DNA of 64,000 nucleotides from an uncultured Ectothiorhodospiraceae bacterium (GCA_947260005.1 CAMYOL010000017.1:38078-102077); one strand, 5' to 3'; positions 15,497 to 24,443 are shown, counted from the stretch's first letter. Program-made: numbers and translations. The notes: generated from the letters alone by a model not told the origin.

Positions 15497-17077
15497 TTAC
15501 AAGTCTTCAGCAACTAACGCTATCTCAACTCGCGACAACCTATAATTATATTCACGAAAAGACTCGCCATTACGACGTTTTAAGGGTTTGCTGCCACCAT
15601 AGCCATGGACCTTAATCCGGTTTGTATCTACATTATGAGTCGATTTAAGGTATTGTTTTACGGCATCGGCTCTGTCTTTCGACAATTTTTTATTTGCCTT
15701 GGGATCACCACGTTTGCTGGTATGTCCTTTTATCAAGATGCGAAAATTTGGGTAGTGTTTTAAATTGTCTGCGGCCAAATCTAGCTGCGCCTTACCATCC
15801 AGGGTCAGAAAATCGGTGCCACTTTGAAATATAATGGGACGCACACGCAAGGTCGCGACTTCTTTTAAACTCGCCCATTGTTGTGACGATAATTTGGTAA
15901 AGGGTTTATCCAGGCCGGATAAATTATTAGCATTAGTACTGATATTTGTAGATGTTCCGAATTGACTGGATGAAAATGATTTGTTGTATAATTCACTAAC
16001 AAAACTACTATTTGTTAACCGGTAAGGATCATTGGCAGGAACAGGTGTATTGTTAAAATCGCCGCTATCCATTAACACATTTGCAACACTCTCAATCGTA
16101 TCAACCAGGGCTTCATCATTAACTGATTTCTTATTTGTGACACCAAACCATTGCTGGGCATTATCAATCAAATTAACCCATTTTACACCCTTGAAGAGGG
16201 TTTCGATATTTTTCCTGGCCAGCCCAGTTTCGTTAGCCGCATCAGATATAAATTTGGATTTGTTACCTTTATAATATTTTAGAGTTCGAAAATAATTACC
16301 TAACAATACCTTTACTGCTTCAGGATCATCGTCAGCAAAATCACGATTGACGATTAAAATATCAACGACTAGTTTTTCAGTCTGTTCCGTTCCTAACAGC
16401 TTTACAATTCCCTTTTTGGCAACCGCACGTGAAACATCCGGCTCCCACAATACCGCCGCAAATACCTTTTTATCCATCAGCATTTCCAACGCATCCTCGG
16501 AACCATTGGCTGCAACGATCACTGATTTATCTTCACGTAATCGTGGTATGTCAAAATGAACTGCTATAGATTTTAATAAGTATTCACTTGGTGAAGCAGG
16601 CGTTAATGCTATCTTGTAATCCTGTGATGATTTAAGTTTTTCAATACTGTTAATTTTATCTTTCCAGGCAACCAGTGCATCCCCACCTTTCGACTCATCA
16701 ATTACGGAAACTATTGTGCCAGGATAATTAACCGCATGTCCATTTAGTAAATATGAATCAACGGTGGCAACAGCAAAATCCAGCTTACCTTTTTTCAGCA
16801 ACTTCATCCTTTGCGGATAATCCGCCTGATCATCTTTACATTCCAGGACATAACCAGACTGTCGCATACGCTTACGCATCTCAGGTGAGCACAATGGGAA
16901 ATAACCTATCCAGTTATCCACCCCGATTACAATTTTGCCTTTGGTAGCAGCTGCATCAGACGTCGTGCGTTGCTGGCTCTCTTCAAAATAGGGAGCAAGA
17001 AATTTATATGCAACGATCCCGACTAATCCCAGCAAAACGAGAATAATTGCAATTTTAGTATGTGAAGCCATTCCCAA
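15497..17077 (-). CDS. Membrane-anchored binding protein fused to OmpA domain
   Basis: 526 residues: an N-terminal transmembrane anchor (about 8-30), a periplasmic solute-binding domain of the NMT1/SsuA type (GKIVIGVDNWIGYFPL at about 48, KGKLDFAVATVDSYLL, ALTPASPSEYLL, FAAVLWEPDV), and a C-terminal OmpA peptidoglycan-binding domain (about 410-526) with RILIKGHTSKRGDPKANKKL, LSKDRADAVKQYL and NRIKVHGYGG. No ABC permease or ATPase accompanies it, so it is more likely a sensor or scaffold than a transporter. Nine bases separate it from the downstream gene. ATG choices 17077 and 17071 differ by two residues. Confidence 0.85.
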   Translation of the reverse strand: MGMASHTKIAIILVLLGLVGIVAYKFLAPYFEESQQRTTSDAAATKGKIVIGVDNWIGYFPLCSPEMRKRMRQSGYVLECKDDQADYPQRMKLLKKGKLDFAVATVDSYLLNGHAVNYPGTIVSVIDESKGGDALVAWKDKINSIEKLKSSQDYKIALTPASPSEYLLKSIAVHFDIPRLREDKSVIVAANGSEDALEMLMDKKVFAAVLWEPDVSRAVAKKGIVKLLGTEQTEKLVVDILIVNRDFADDDPEAVKVLLGNYFRTLKYYKGNKSKFISDAANETGLARKNIETLFKGVKWVNLIDNAQQWFGVTNKKSVNDEALVDTIESVANVLMDSGDFNNTPVPANDPYRLTNSSFVSELYNKSFSSSQFGTSTNISTNANNLSGLDKPFTKLSSQQWASLKEVATLRVRPIIFQSGTDFLTLDGKAQLDLAADNLKHYPNFRILIKGHTSKRGDPKANKKLSKDRADAVKQYLKSTHNVDTNRIKVHGYGGSKPLKRRNGESFREYNYRLSRVEIALVAEDL

Positions 17078-17089
17078 CCTTATTGTTCT

Positions 17090-17839
17090 TTATTGAAATT
17101 TAATAATCGCGTAATCAGGTGATTCAGCCAGTACGCTTTGGAGACCTTCCGTTAATGACTTGCGATCATCTGCCGCTTTATAAAACACTTCACCAGGGCG
17201 ATTCAGGGCATGGCGTGTCCCAATACAAAACCCTATCGTATGCACAATAATCGGGCTCTCAGATAATATCGTCTCAACGATGGTTCCTGGCTCATGGCCA
17301 GAATTGGCAATGCCATCGGTTATCACGACAATATGATACTCACCATAGCCTAATTGATTTTTTGCCTGTTTTGTAATTTGCGAATAGGCATTTTCTATAG
17401 CCGGACCTAATGGCGTACCTGAACGCGGCACAACCCCATTAATCGCTTGTTTTAATTCATCACGATTATTACTATCGAGCGGTACCACTTCTCGATTGCC
17501 CTGGCGATCAAACACATGCAGACCCACATTAGCCTCATTCGGTACATTGCCTAAAAAGTCATTAAACGCCGTTCGTGCGACATTAATTTTTGGAGACCCA
17601 CCAGAACAATCACGATCCGCCATACTGCCAGAACCATCAAACACAATGTAAATATTTTTTCGTAATAGATCCGTACTTATTTTATTTTGTTCACTTTCAC
17701 TAATAAATGGCCATGCGGGAGTCACAATTTCAACCGGCGCTTCAGACTTAACATCTTTGTCGTTTACATCGAACGTCGGTTGCTCACAACTCGCCAGCAT
17801 CAGTAAAGCAAGTAAACCAGATAGTTTTAAGTAATTCAT
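17090..17839 (-). CDS. von Willebrand factor A domain lipoprotein
   Basis: A 249-residue product counted from ATG 17839, which follows a GAAAGG ribosome site; the frame is open further upstream but that part overlaps the preceding gene. The leader ends in MLASC, a lipobox (Cys18). The vWA domain has a full MIDAS: DGSGS (68-72), the threonine in SGTPLGPA and the aspartate in VITDGIANSG. It should bind a metal ion and a protein partner at the membrane surface. It lies between two genes for binding-protein/OmpA fusions, which are its likely partners. Confidence 0.87.
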   Translation of the reverse strand: MNYLKLSGLLALLMLASCEQPTFDVNDKDVKSEAPVEIVTPAWPFISESEQNKISTDLLRKNIYIVFDGSGSMADRDCSGGSPKINVARTAFNDFLGNVPNEANVGLHVFDRQGNREVVPLDSNNRDELKQAINGVVPRSGTPLGPAIENAYSQITKQAKNQLGYGEYHIVVITDGIANSGHEPGTIVETILSESPIIVHTIGFCIGTRHALNRPGEVFYKAADDRKSLTEGLQSVLAESPDYAIIKFQ

Positions 17840-17867
17840 ATTCCTTTCCCCTTGAATACCACTGACA

Positions 17868-19580
17868 CTAAAGTGGTTTAAATACTTCGGCTTCAGCTTC
17901 AATTTGAATTAAACGAAAGACTACGCGCATGTTATCGCGCCATTCTTTTTCCGTTTTGGGGGCACAAGGATCTCGACCGCAAATTCCAGACTTAGGATTG
18001 GCAATACCATGTCCTATAACTGCAAATTGTGATTTATCCAGAGTAATACTTTTGTTGTTAGCAAAATTGATAATGCTGTCACGCACGGCATTTGCTCGCG
18101 TCAAACTCAGATTACGCCCGGACTGTTTAATTTGTCTCAGCACCACATTAGCTGAACCTTCTTTTTTCTTGCGTAAGAAACCTAATGGATCACTGTGCCC
18201 TTCAATCGTAATCAAAGCACCACCATAAGTGGACGCAAGCTCTATCACTCGCTCGAAGTCATTTTGATATAACTGTGACGGGAAGGTCTTTTGGTTAGGC
18301 TTGAAAAATATCTCAAATTCGATCAATGAGCCTTCTGATAAAGTTCCCTGTTTTTGCTTCTTGGTCACAACCCTTGCTACTTTGTCTTTATCAAACTGAC
18401 TCGTTTCTGTTTTAGCAGTATAGGTCAAACCCTTTCGTAATTTTTTATAATCCCAGTTTGCATGACGAATTTTTGTGTTGCTTTTCATCAAGTTTGCCTG
18501 GATAAACGTTTTTTGAATACTAATATTTCGTTTTTTAAAATTTCGCAGATACTTATTATTGGTAAAAAATTTGATATTATCCTGGTAGTTCGTATGGTAG
18601 GCATCTGCATACAAACCTTCGGTATCACTGATTGCATCACGTGAATCCAGTAATAATTTTGCTGATGTCTGGATGGTTTTTTTGTATTCGTTATTGCCAG
18701 AGCCCAGTTTTACAATTTTAGCGACCTGCTCCTGTGATTTTAATAATCCGCTTACAAATTTCTCCACGGCCGCCCGGTTCGATTTAAAATAATCTGCCCG
18801 TACTGCATAGACATCGGCAATAACTCTGTTGGCAGATTTAGTCGACAATAAAATTCGCGCCCCTTTTACAGAATCTTCGGAACCTGTTCCAACATTACCA
18901 CCTGAGGTTAATGCCAGGGCATCCGGAATAATGACCATCGCCGCGTCGACATTTGATTCATACATCGCCGCCATCGGAGTATTATCTGTACCTGTTAAAT
19001 CGGTTAACCAGCGCAAATTAACCGACGTCATGGATAGACCACAGTCGTTCAATAACTGGCCCAGGTAATCAACATGCGGACCATAAGCCTGTAAGGCGAT
19101 GGTCTTGCCTTTTAGATCCTTGCAACGGCGAATACCGCTTTTAACAACCAGGGCATCGCCGCCTGCCGATTCACTTAATTGATAAATAACAACCGGTTTA
19201 GTACGCGAATCTTTATTTAAAGTCTCTGCTGCCATGTTGATCATGCCCAGAGTACCGCGCAAGTACGGTGTTTTGCCGGAAAGATAATTCTCGACCTGTT
19301 TGCTAAACACATCTTCGCGTTGCAGTTTAAGATTTAATCCCAGCTCACCAAAAATACTCTTTGGTGTCGTGGTATCGCTGTTACCATTTGCATAAATGGT
19401 ACGAATATCGGCGCCCCAGGTGATCATCGGCACCACCGTTTGCCCACCGCGGACACTTTTAACGGTTGTATTGACGACACTGGAAAGCGCGGGAGACTGG
19501 ACATACTTTGGCGCGGCCTGGGCAATTGTACTCACACAAAGCGACAATACCGTTAACCTTAATATATATAATGTTTTCAT
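17868..19580 (-). CDS. Periplasmic binding protein fused to OmpA domain
   Basis: 570 residues: signal peptide (about 1-22, ending QAA), a phosphate/nitrate-type solute-binding domain (MITWGADIRTIYANG, GIRRCKDLKGKTIALQAYGP, MYESNVDAAMVIIPDA), and a C-terminal OmpA domain (about 420-565) with ALITIEGHSDPLGF, LSLTRANAVRDSI and FAVIGHGIANP. NCBI names similar proteins as phosphate ABC transporter substrate-binding/OmpA family; the ligand is not known. First gene of the six-gene operon, and a paralogue in architecture of the third. Three cysteines near the OmpA loop (CGRDPC) may form a disulfide. Confidence 0.85.
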   Translation of the reverse strand: MKTLYILRLTVLSLCVSTIAQAAPKYVQSPALSSVVNTTVKSVRGGQTVVPMITWGADIRTIYANGNSDTTTPKSIFGELGLNLKLQREDVFSKQVENYLSGKTPYLRGTLGMINMAAETLNKDSRTKPVVIYQLSESAGGDALVVKSGIRRCKDLKGKTIALQAYGPHVDYLGQLLNDCGLSMTSVNLRWLTDLTGTDNTPMAAMYESNVDAAMVIIPDALALTSGGNVGTGSEDSVKGARILLSTKSANRVIADVYAVRADYFKSNRAAVEKFVSGLLKSQEQVAKIVKLGSGNNEYKKTIQTSAKLLLDSRDAISDTEGLYADAYHTNYQDNIKFFTNNKYLRNFKKRNISIQKTFIQANLMKSNTKIRHANWDYKKLRKGLTYTAKTETSQFDKDKVARVVTKKQKQGTLSEGSLIEFEIFFKPNQKTFPSQLYQNDFERVIELASTYGGALITIEGHSDPLGFLRKKKEGSANVVLRQIKQSGRNLSLTRANAVRDSIINFANNKSITLDKSQFAVIGHGIANPKSGICGRDPCAPKTEKEWRDNMRVVFRLIQIEAEAEVFKPL

Positions 19581-20041
19581 GGTCTATTTGATCTCCTTAA
19601 TCCTTCCCCGACTCACTGCAAAGCCGTTTAAAGTAATTATTAACGTTATGGTCATTCTGTGGGGTTGATATCGACTGTACGCAAGTGGATTAACCATCTG
19701 CTCCCACTCACCAAATTGAACACTATTTGTTCTTGTCATCCAGGCTCATCATGCCCGGTTATTATGTCGAAACTAATATACGACAAATACATCGTGATGA
19801 AAAACGTCCATTCCCAATAAATGTATATTTATACTATATAAACTGATGCACCAATTTAGCACTGCGGTCACAATCCGCTGTCAGCTAACTAAACAGCTTT
19901 CCCTGGATGCTTGCTCTGAAGATTTTTTTAGGCGGATTGCCTGGCATAGGGTGCCCTGTAATTAAATATTACAATCACGCAAAAATCCGCTATGGTTAGA
20001 TGGTGAGAGTGTGGGCCACCAAGCAACTGGAGATATGGCCC
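19581..20041. other. Intergenic region between the TelA operon and a divergent gene
   Basis: About 460 bases with no convincing gene. It must carry the promoter of the TelA operon (minus) and of the 20042 gene (plus). A/T-rich stretches near 19815-19850 could hold -10 boxes, but I see no strong consensus pair, no palindrome and no terminator. Confidence 0.6.
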
Positions 20042-20266
20042 ATGAGCAAAGAAAATAACAAACACCATCCTCGCCTGCCCCGAACAGATCAATCTAAGCA
20101 ATATGATGACGCCCTCGCGACAGTCAAAACCCAAATTGATATTATGGTACAAAATAACCATGGGCTGCATGCATGGCTGAATGAGGTACAAGCTTACCTG
20201 AATTATACTCGCAGCCTTGTTGAGGAAATAAATTACAATCAGGATCGAGAGTTTTACGATGAATAA
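20042..20266 (+). CDS. Small hypothetical protein
   Basis: Not recognised. 74 residues from ATG 20042, nine bases after GGAG; an upstream in-frame ATG at 20000 has no ribosome site. Hydrophilic, mainly helical (YDDALATVKTQIDIMVQ, then LNEVQAYLNYTRSLVEEIN), no signal peptide. Its end overlaps the next gene by 8 bases, so translation is probably coupled to the nuclease-like gene. Confidence 0.6.
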   Translation: MSKENNKHHPRLPRTDQSKQYDDALATVKTQIDIMVQNNHGLHAWLNEVQAYLNYTRSLVEEINYNQDREFYDE

Positions 20267-20750
20267 AATCATTACCAGCGGTTTCATTCTATTCTTTTCA
20301 ACGATTACCGCGGCAGATACAAAAAATCTGCTCGGCCGAGTCGATAACGTTGCCAATGGGGATACCATAATCGTCATCGACGAAAATAAAAAACGACATA
20401 AAGTTTACATGCTGGGTATCGATGCGCCCGAACTCAAGCAGGCTTTCGGTAAGGAAGCAAAGGCTTATCTCGATAAACTTTTGTTTGCACGTAACTATCA
20501 GGTCAAGGTGGTTATCGACAGACATACCGCTGCCAGGAATATTGTCGGCACCGTGTATGCTAGCGAACTCAATAGCACGCAATATAGTAATATCAATGGC
20601 ATGATGGTGATGTCCGGTTATGCCTGGGCCAACCCAAAGACATCAAAGCAATATGTTGGCGTTGAGAAGATTGCACGCAACAAGAAAGTCGGTTTATGGG
20701 AACAAAAACATCCTCAAGCACCCTGGTTATGGAGAAAAAAGCAAAAATAA
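20259..20750 (+). CDS. Exported staphylococcal-nuclease-like protein
   Basis: 163 residues: signal peptide (about 1-19, ending TAA), then an SNase (thermonuclease) OB-fold domain. Visible are NGDTIIV (calcium-site Asp35), GIDAPE (Asp55, Glu58) and an arginine at about 93 in AARNIVGTVY corresponding to Arg87 of the S. aureus enzyme. The position of the first catalytic arginine (Arg35 in S. aureus) reads Tyr50 (KVYMLGID), so nuclease activity may be reduced or lost. Size fits periplasmic SNase-like proteins. Confidence 0.82.
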   Translation: MNKIITSGFILFFSTITAADTKNLLGRVDNVANGDTIIVIDENKKRHKVYMLGIDAPELKQAFGKEAKAYLDKLLFARNYQVKVVIDRHTAARNIVGTVYASELNSTQYSNINGMMVMSGYAWANPKTSKQYVGVEKIARNKKVGLWEQKHPQAPWLWRKKQK

Positions 20751-20814
20751 TCCCATCACAATCTCAGGCGTAAACTGCTATGCTTGCAGAAACCCAGTCT
20801 TAGGAGAGCGTAAC

Positions 20815-21027
20815 ATGCGACTGATTAGTTTGGTCCTCGCCCTGATTTTTATCACGGCGATCATAATATATTATAAGAATTCCGGCTCCGTGCCTGAAGG
20901 CACAAATAATCCATTAATAAGAAACCAGCAAGCCATGGATAAAGCGAAACAGGCAACAAGTGATTTAAACAAAGCGCTGGAGAAACAGAATAAACAACTT
21001 GAAGCATTAGAAAAAACCAATCCATAA
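20815..21027 (+). CDS. Small single-span membrane protein
   Basis: 70 residues from ATG 20815, preceded by AGGAGAG. One N-terminal hydrophobic helix (about 2-19) and a hydrophilic tail ending in a short coiled-coil-like stretch (DLNKALEKQNKQLEALEKTN). Not recognised; could be an uncleaved anchor or a signal peptide. Follows the SNase-like gene by 64 bases. Confidence 0.6.
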   Translation: MRLISLVLALIFITAIIIYYKNSGSVPEGTNNPLIRNQQAMDKAKQATSDLNKALEKQNKQLEALEKTNP

Positions 21028-21032
21028 AAAAA

Positions 21033-21053
21033 GGCGGTCAGAGGATGACCGCC
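21033..21053 (-). terminator. Rho-independent terminator for the aspartyl protease gene
   Basis: Stem GGCGGTCA/TGACCGCC with loop GAGGA; read on the minus strand it is followed by seven T, the correct layout for ending the gene at 21091. A second small hairpin (AGCCTT/AAGGCT) lies between. On the plus strand the stem is followed by CAAAAAAA, so it is not a canonical terminator in that direction. Confidence 0.85.
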
Positions 21054-21090
21054 CAAAAAAAGCCTTTAATAAGGCTATGCTAGAGATCGT

Positions 21091-21759
21091 TTAACTGCGT
21101 TTTTTCAAAATCATGACGCCATTTTTCTGCGTCATTTCGACTTTACTTAAAAACGACATTCCCAGTAATACTTTATTTGTCGACAGGTCATTCATAACGG
21201 CCGCCTTAACATTATTCAGCTCGATTCCGCCAATACGTACCGAGTTAACCGTGACAATATGCGCGGTTGCCTTACCATTCGCCGTATCCATCATGAGTTT
21301 TTGTGCATGTTGGTAGTTAATGCCTAATCGTTTGGCCAAGGAAGCACTTATGGTTAGATAAGTTGCACCGGTATCAACAACAAAATCGGTTACCCTGTTA
21401 TTAATGCTGCCTGTCACATTATAAGTACCACCATTGGAGAGTAGATGTGCCTGTACATTGCTCGCACTCGGTAAACCAATTTGAATCGGCATATGTTCAG
21501 CCATAGAAAGCACCATACATTTACCGTCTATCTCAACCCTGGCTTGCTTGCTATCCGCTTCATAAAGATGAATACCACTACTACTATCACCAACGCGAAC
21601 CAATTTTCGTTCGTTATTTATGTTAATAAGTACTGCACCTTTAAAAAGCCCCACGACTTGAATGTCAGAAATGGCTGGAATAGTCGCAGCAGAGAGTTGC
21701 GCGCTAATTGCATTTATCGCCATGGCTAAGACTAAAGATAATATTTTATAGTTTTTCAT
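21091..21759 (-). CDS. Exported retropepsin-like aspartyl protease
   Basis: About 222 residues from ATG 21759 (GGAG lies nine bases upstream; a nearer ATG at 21768 abuts that site). A signal peptide (ending SAA) precedes a TIGR02281-type clan AA aspartic protease domain: the active-site DFVVDTGATYLTIS, a flap region and a C-terminal VLLGMSFLSKVEM. Such proteins work as homodimers, one DTG per chain. Substrate unknown. Acts in the periplasm. Confidence 0.88.
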   Translation of the reverse strand: MKNYKILSLVLAMAINAISAQLSAATIPAISDIQVVGLFKGAVLININNERKLVRVGDSSSGIHLYEADSKQARVEIDGKCMVLSMAEHMPIQIGLPSASNVQAHLLSNGGTYNVTGSINNRVTDFVVDTGATYLTISASLAKRLGINYQHAQKLMMDTANGKATAHIVTVNSVRIGGIELNNVKAAVMNDLSTNKVLLGMSFLSKVEMTQKNGVMILKKRS

Positions 21760-21910
21760 TTCTAGCATCTCCGTAATGGATATGTTGTTTGACGGCCATG
21801 AAGGTGGGAGGATAAGCCTTAGCCAAAGTAACTGTGATCAGGCTCATGCAATTGCGCCAGGAAATGCCCCGTGATCGGGCTCACAAATCCTCTAAGCAAC
21901 TGATTTAACT

Positions 21911-22576
21911 TTATTTTTTGAGGGTAGCTAAAACGGTATCTGGACGATCCAGATAGGCCAGGAATTCTGTCTGGTAGTTATCAATGACCGATTTTTTCAC
22001 GGCAGGATAGTCCAAACACGCCTTTGCCCAGGCTAATACCTTCGGACTATCAGCAAAAAAATCAACTTCATAGGCAGATGAAATTCCAATGAGATAGCGA
22101 AACAATGGCGCGTAGGCGACATCAACCATTGCAAATTGCTGGCCTGCATAAAAAGGATCGGCCTTAAGTTCCTCTTCAAGTACATCAAGCCGGTCTATGA
22201 TGGTTCCTTTTGCCTGTTTGAAGCGGCTTTGCTCAGTCGCAAACATGAGTTCATATACCATCGATAGCACACTATCCCCCAGCGCAATCCATGCCCGATG
22301 CTGGGCTTTTAATAGCGGATCGTCTGGATATAAGCTTGATGGCGATATTTCATCAATATAATCACAGATGACCATTGATTCGAAGACCGCCTCTTCATCC
22401 ACCAGTAATACTGGAACCTTCTCTAATGGCGAAACATCGAAAAACCAGTCTGGTGGCATGTCCAGATCAATAAATTCAACTTCATGTTCCAGGTTATTTT
22501 CCAGCAAGGTTATACGGGCACGTTGCACATACGGGCACAAACTAAAACTGACTAATTTTAATTTCGGTTGGGGCAT
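21911..22576 (-). CDS. Glutathione S-transferase family protein
   Basis: 221 residues: N-terminal thioredoxin-like domain with FSLCPYVQRAR (cysteine at about residue 14 as in omega/CLIC-like GSTs), cis-proline segment KVPVLLVD and ESMVICDYI, then an all-helical domain with a FAMVDVAYAPLF motif. Likely a cytosolic thiol transferase or glutathione-linked reductase. Single gene, minus strand, between the protease and the tandem thioredoxin gene. Confidence 0.9.
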   Translation of the reverse strand: MPQPKLKLVSFSLCPYVQRARITLLENNLEHEVEFIDLDMPPDWFFDVSPLEKVPVLLVDEEAVFESMVICDYIDEISPSSLYPDDPLLKAQHRAWIALGDSVLSMVYELMFATEQSRFKQAKGTIIDRLDVLEEELKADPFYAGQQFAMVDVAYAPLFRYLIGISSAYEVDFFADSPKVLAWAKACLDYPAVKKSVIDNYQTEFLAYLDRPDTVLATLKK

Positions 22577-22609
22577 TAATAAATCCAGGATCGTTTACAT
22601 AATGAATGA

Positions 22610-23689
22610 TTATTTTTTTTCACTATCCATATGCCAAATGTCGACATCTTCTCCAGTAGCACGAATGTCATGGGCACGGTCAGACAAGTAACGTTGGAAA
22701 CTCGGTTGTTTTTTATAAGCCCCAGATAATGCATACGTTAAGATTCCATGAGTATGAAATGTTTTAAAAAAGGCCTCAGAACGTATAACTTCTTCTCCCT
22801 GCTGATTGAAGACAATGATTGAGGGGGCATATTTTATATCGAGTGATTTAGCAAATTCTCTGGCGCCCATGTTTTTACCTGAGAAGTCTGTAACTTTTTT
22901 ATCTGACCATATATCAAGCTGAAAAACGCTAAAATCTTTTAGTGTTTCGCGTATGTCTTTATCGATCAAAATTTTCTGATGTAACGTGTCGCAGCTCGGG
23001 CAATCTTTTTGCTCAAAAAAGATAGCGACCGGTTTGCCTGTTTTTTTGCTTAAGTTGATTGTTCCTGTTTGGAAAAAGTCTTGCTTGTGTAATTTACCTT
23101 TACTTTTTGCACTTCCCTTTGGTAAATGCCTGGCAACATAATCACGATAACTTATTTTTGCTTCTTGTTTATTGGCAATATAATCAAGTGCAACTTTAAA
23201 GTCTTGCGGTGGAAGATAACCATTCAAACGTAAAATTATTTTGCCACCTTCATTAAAAAATAAAATGGTCGGCGTAAACTGTACTTTCAACGCCGCCGCA
23301 AATGATTTTTCAGTATAAGTCTTGCCGCCAATGGTTGCTATTTCACGGCTACCCCACATATTCAGGGCAATGACATCAAAATTCTTCTTAACCGTGGTTT
23401 CTATATCCTTTTGTGCAAGATTTTGTTCAACAACGGCATTGCAATAGGGACAGCCATCCTGATGGAACAACACCATTAAGCGTTTGCCTGCCGCCGCAGC
23501 CTCTGCGACGTCCTCATTAAAATCCAGAAAGCTCTCTTTAAACCAGTCCGGGTACTCCGTCGGCATTACCCCTAAAAATTTCCCTTCTTTGGTATCCGAT
23601 TTCTTGCCTGAGCCTTCACTGGCCTGAGACAACCCAACCGATGACAGCAAGAAGAGCAGGATAAGTGATCGTTTAATAAAAAAATGCAT
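22610..23689 (-). CDS. Periplasmic tandem thioredoxin-domain protein (SoxW-like)
   Basis: 359 residues from ATG 23689 (signal peptide of about 23 residues). Two thioredoxin-like domains: the first with CPYC at 80-83 and cis-proline in FTPTILFF (about 140), the second with CPSC at 230-233 and YAPSIIVF. Such DsbD-gamma/SoxW-like proteins reduce disulfides in the periplasm. Two complete modules in one chain are less usual. Possible partners are c-type cytochrome maturation or Sox proteins; only soxB at 57497 is in the window. Upstream region 23690-23997 shows no gene. Confidence 0.87.
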   Translation of the reverse strand: MHFFIKRSLILLFLLSSVGLSQASEGSGKKSDTKEGKFLGVMPTEYPDWFKESFLDFNEDVAEAAAAGKRLMVLFHQDGCPYCNAVVEQNLAQKDIETTVKKNFDVIALNMWGSREIATIGGKTYTEKSFAAALKVQFTPTILFFNEGGKIILRLNGYLPPQDFKVALDYIANKQEAKISYRDYVARHLPKGSAKSKGKLHKQDFFQTGTINLSKKTGKPVAIFFEQKDCPSCDTLHQKILIDKDIRETLKDFSVFQLDIWSDKKVTDFSGKNMGAREFAKSLDIKYAPSIIVFNQQGEEVIRSEAFFKTFHTHGILTYALSGAYKKQPSFQRYLSDRAHDIRATGEDVDIWHMDSEKK

Positions 23690-23997
23690 GAAAAACTCCA
23701 CATTACTTAAATTGGCACACACTGATTACGCTTAATATCTCAAAGCTAGCTAAGTATAGCCCGAAGCCGCCCCGAACAATAAACCCTCTAAAGCTTTGAC
23801 CTGTAAAACGGTTAAATTCTCCAAATATATTTATAACTATTTTCACCCCAACCAATCAAACGATCCCTCTTAACCCCAGTAAACATGCCGCTTTGCTGAG
23901 TGCTTATTGTCTATTGGAAATGTGAATTAGTTCCAGAATCCTATGATATAGCCATTAGAATATGATAATATTTAAAAGTTCTACAAAAGGATATGTT

Positions 23998-24354
23998 ATG
24001 TACTTTAATGTCAATGAAATTGAAGCCGCTGAGCTTGCCGATTGGGTGACTGAAAAAGATAGTCAATTTTCTATCATCGACGTCCGCGAAATAAACGAGA
24101 TCAATGCCGGAACCATCCCGGATGCGTTACCAATGCCTTTAGCCAGCCTGCCCGTTCGTCTTACCGAGCTGGATAAAGAAAAAACCTTTGTATTAATCTG
24201 CCGTAGCGGTGCCCGTTCTGCACAGGCCTGTGCGTTTATGCAAAATAATGGTTTTAATGATGTGCATAATTTGCGTGGCGGTATGTTTGCATGGGCAAGT
24301 GCCGGCCAACCTGTGGGTCTGGCTAAATCGGCTCAGTCAGTTCAAACTGCCTAA
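23998..24354 (+). CDS. Single-domain rhodanese
   Basis: 118 residues from ATG 23998, preceded by AAAAGGA; the frame is open 36 bases further up but without a ribosome site. Rhodanese fold with SIIDVREINEINAG and the active loop CRSGARS, whose cysteine carries the persulfide. The loop is that of GlpE/thiosulfate sulfurtransferase-type enzymes. No leader, hence cytosolic. Terminator follows. Confidence 0.9.
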   Translation: MYFNVNEIEAAELADWVTEKDSQFSIIDVREINEINAGTIPDALPMPLASLPVRLTELDKEKTFVLICRSGARSAQACAFMQNNGFNDVHNLRGGMFAWASAGQPVGLAKSAQSVQTA

Positions 24355-24400
24355 ACAAATTAAATAGCTGCCAAAAATATTCTCGTGCTAAAAACTAATA

Positions 24401-24426
24401 AAAAAGGAGCTTCTTGCTCCTTTTTT
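24401..24426. terminator. Bidirectional hairpin terminator after the rhodanese gene
   Basis: AAAAAGGAGC-TTCTT-GCTCCTTTTTT forms a stem of up to ten pairs with a U-run in both directions. It lies 47 bases after the rhodanese stop and just ahead of the glycosyltransferase start at 24444, so the latter needs a promoter within or after it or depends on readthrough. Confidence 0.8.
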
Positions 24427-24443
24427 GGTTATACCATAAGAAT

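Noticed and set aside
17840..17902. Upstream start of the vWA protein in the open frame
   Set aside because: That part overlaps the preceding gene; the lipobox leader and ribosome site fix the start at 17839.
21033..21053. Plus-strand terminator for the 20815 gene
   Set aside because: On the plus strand the hairpin is followed by CAAAAAAA; only the minus-strand reading has the U-tract.
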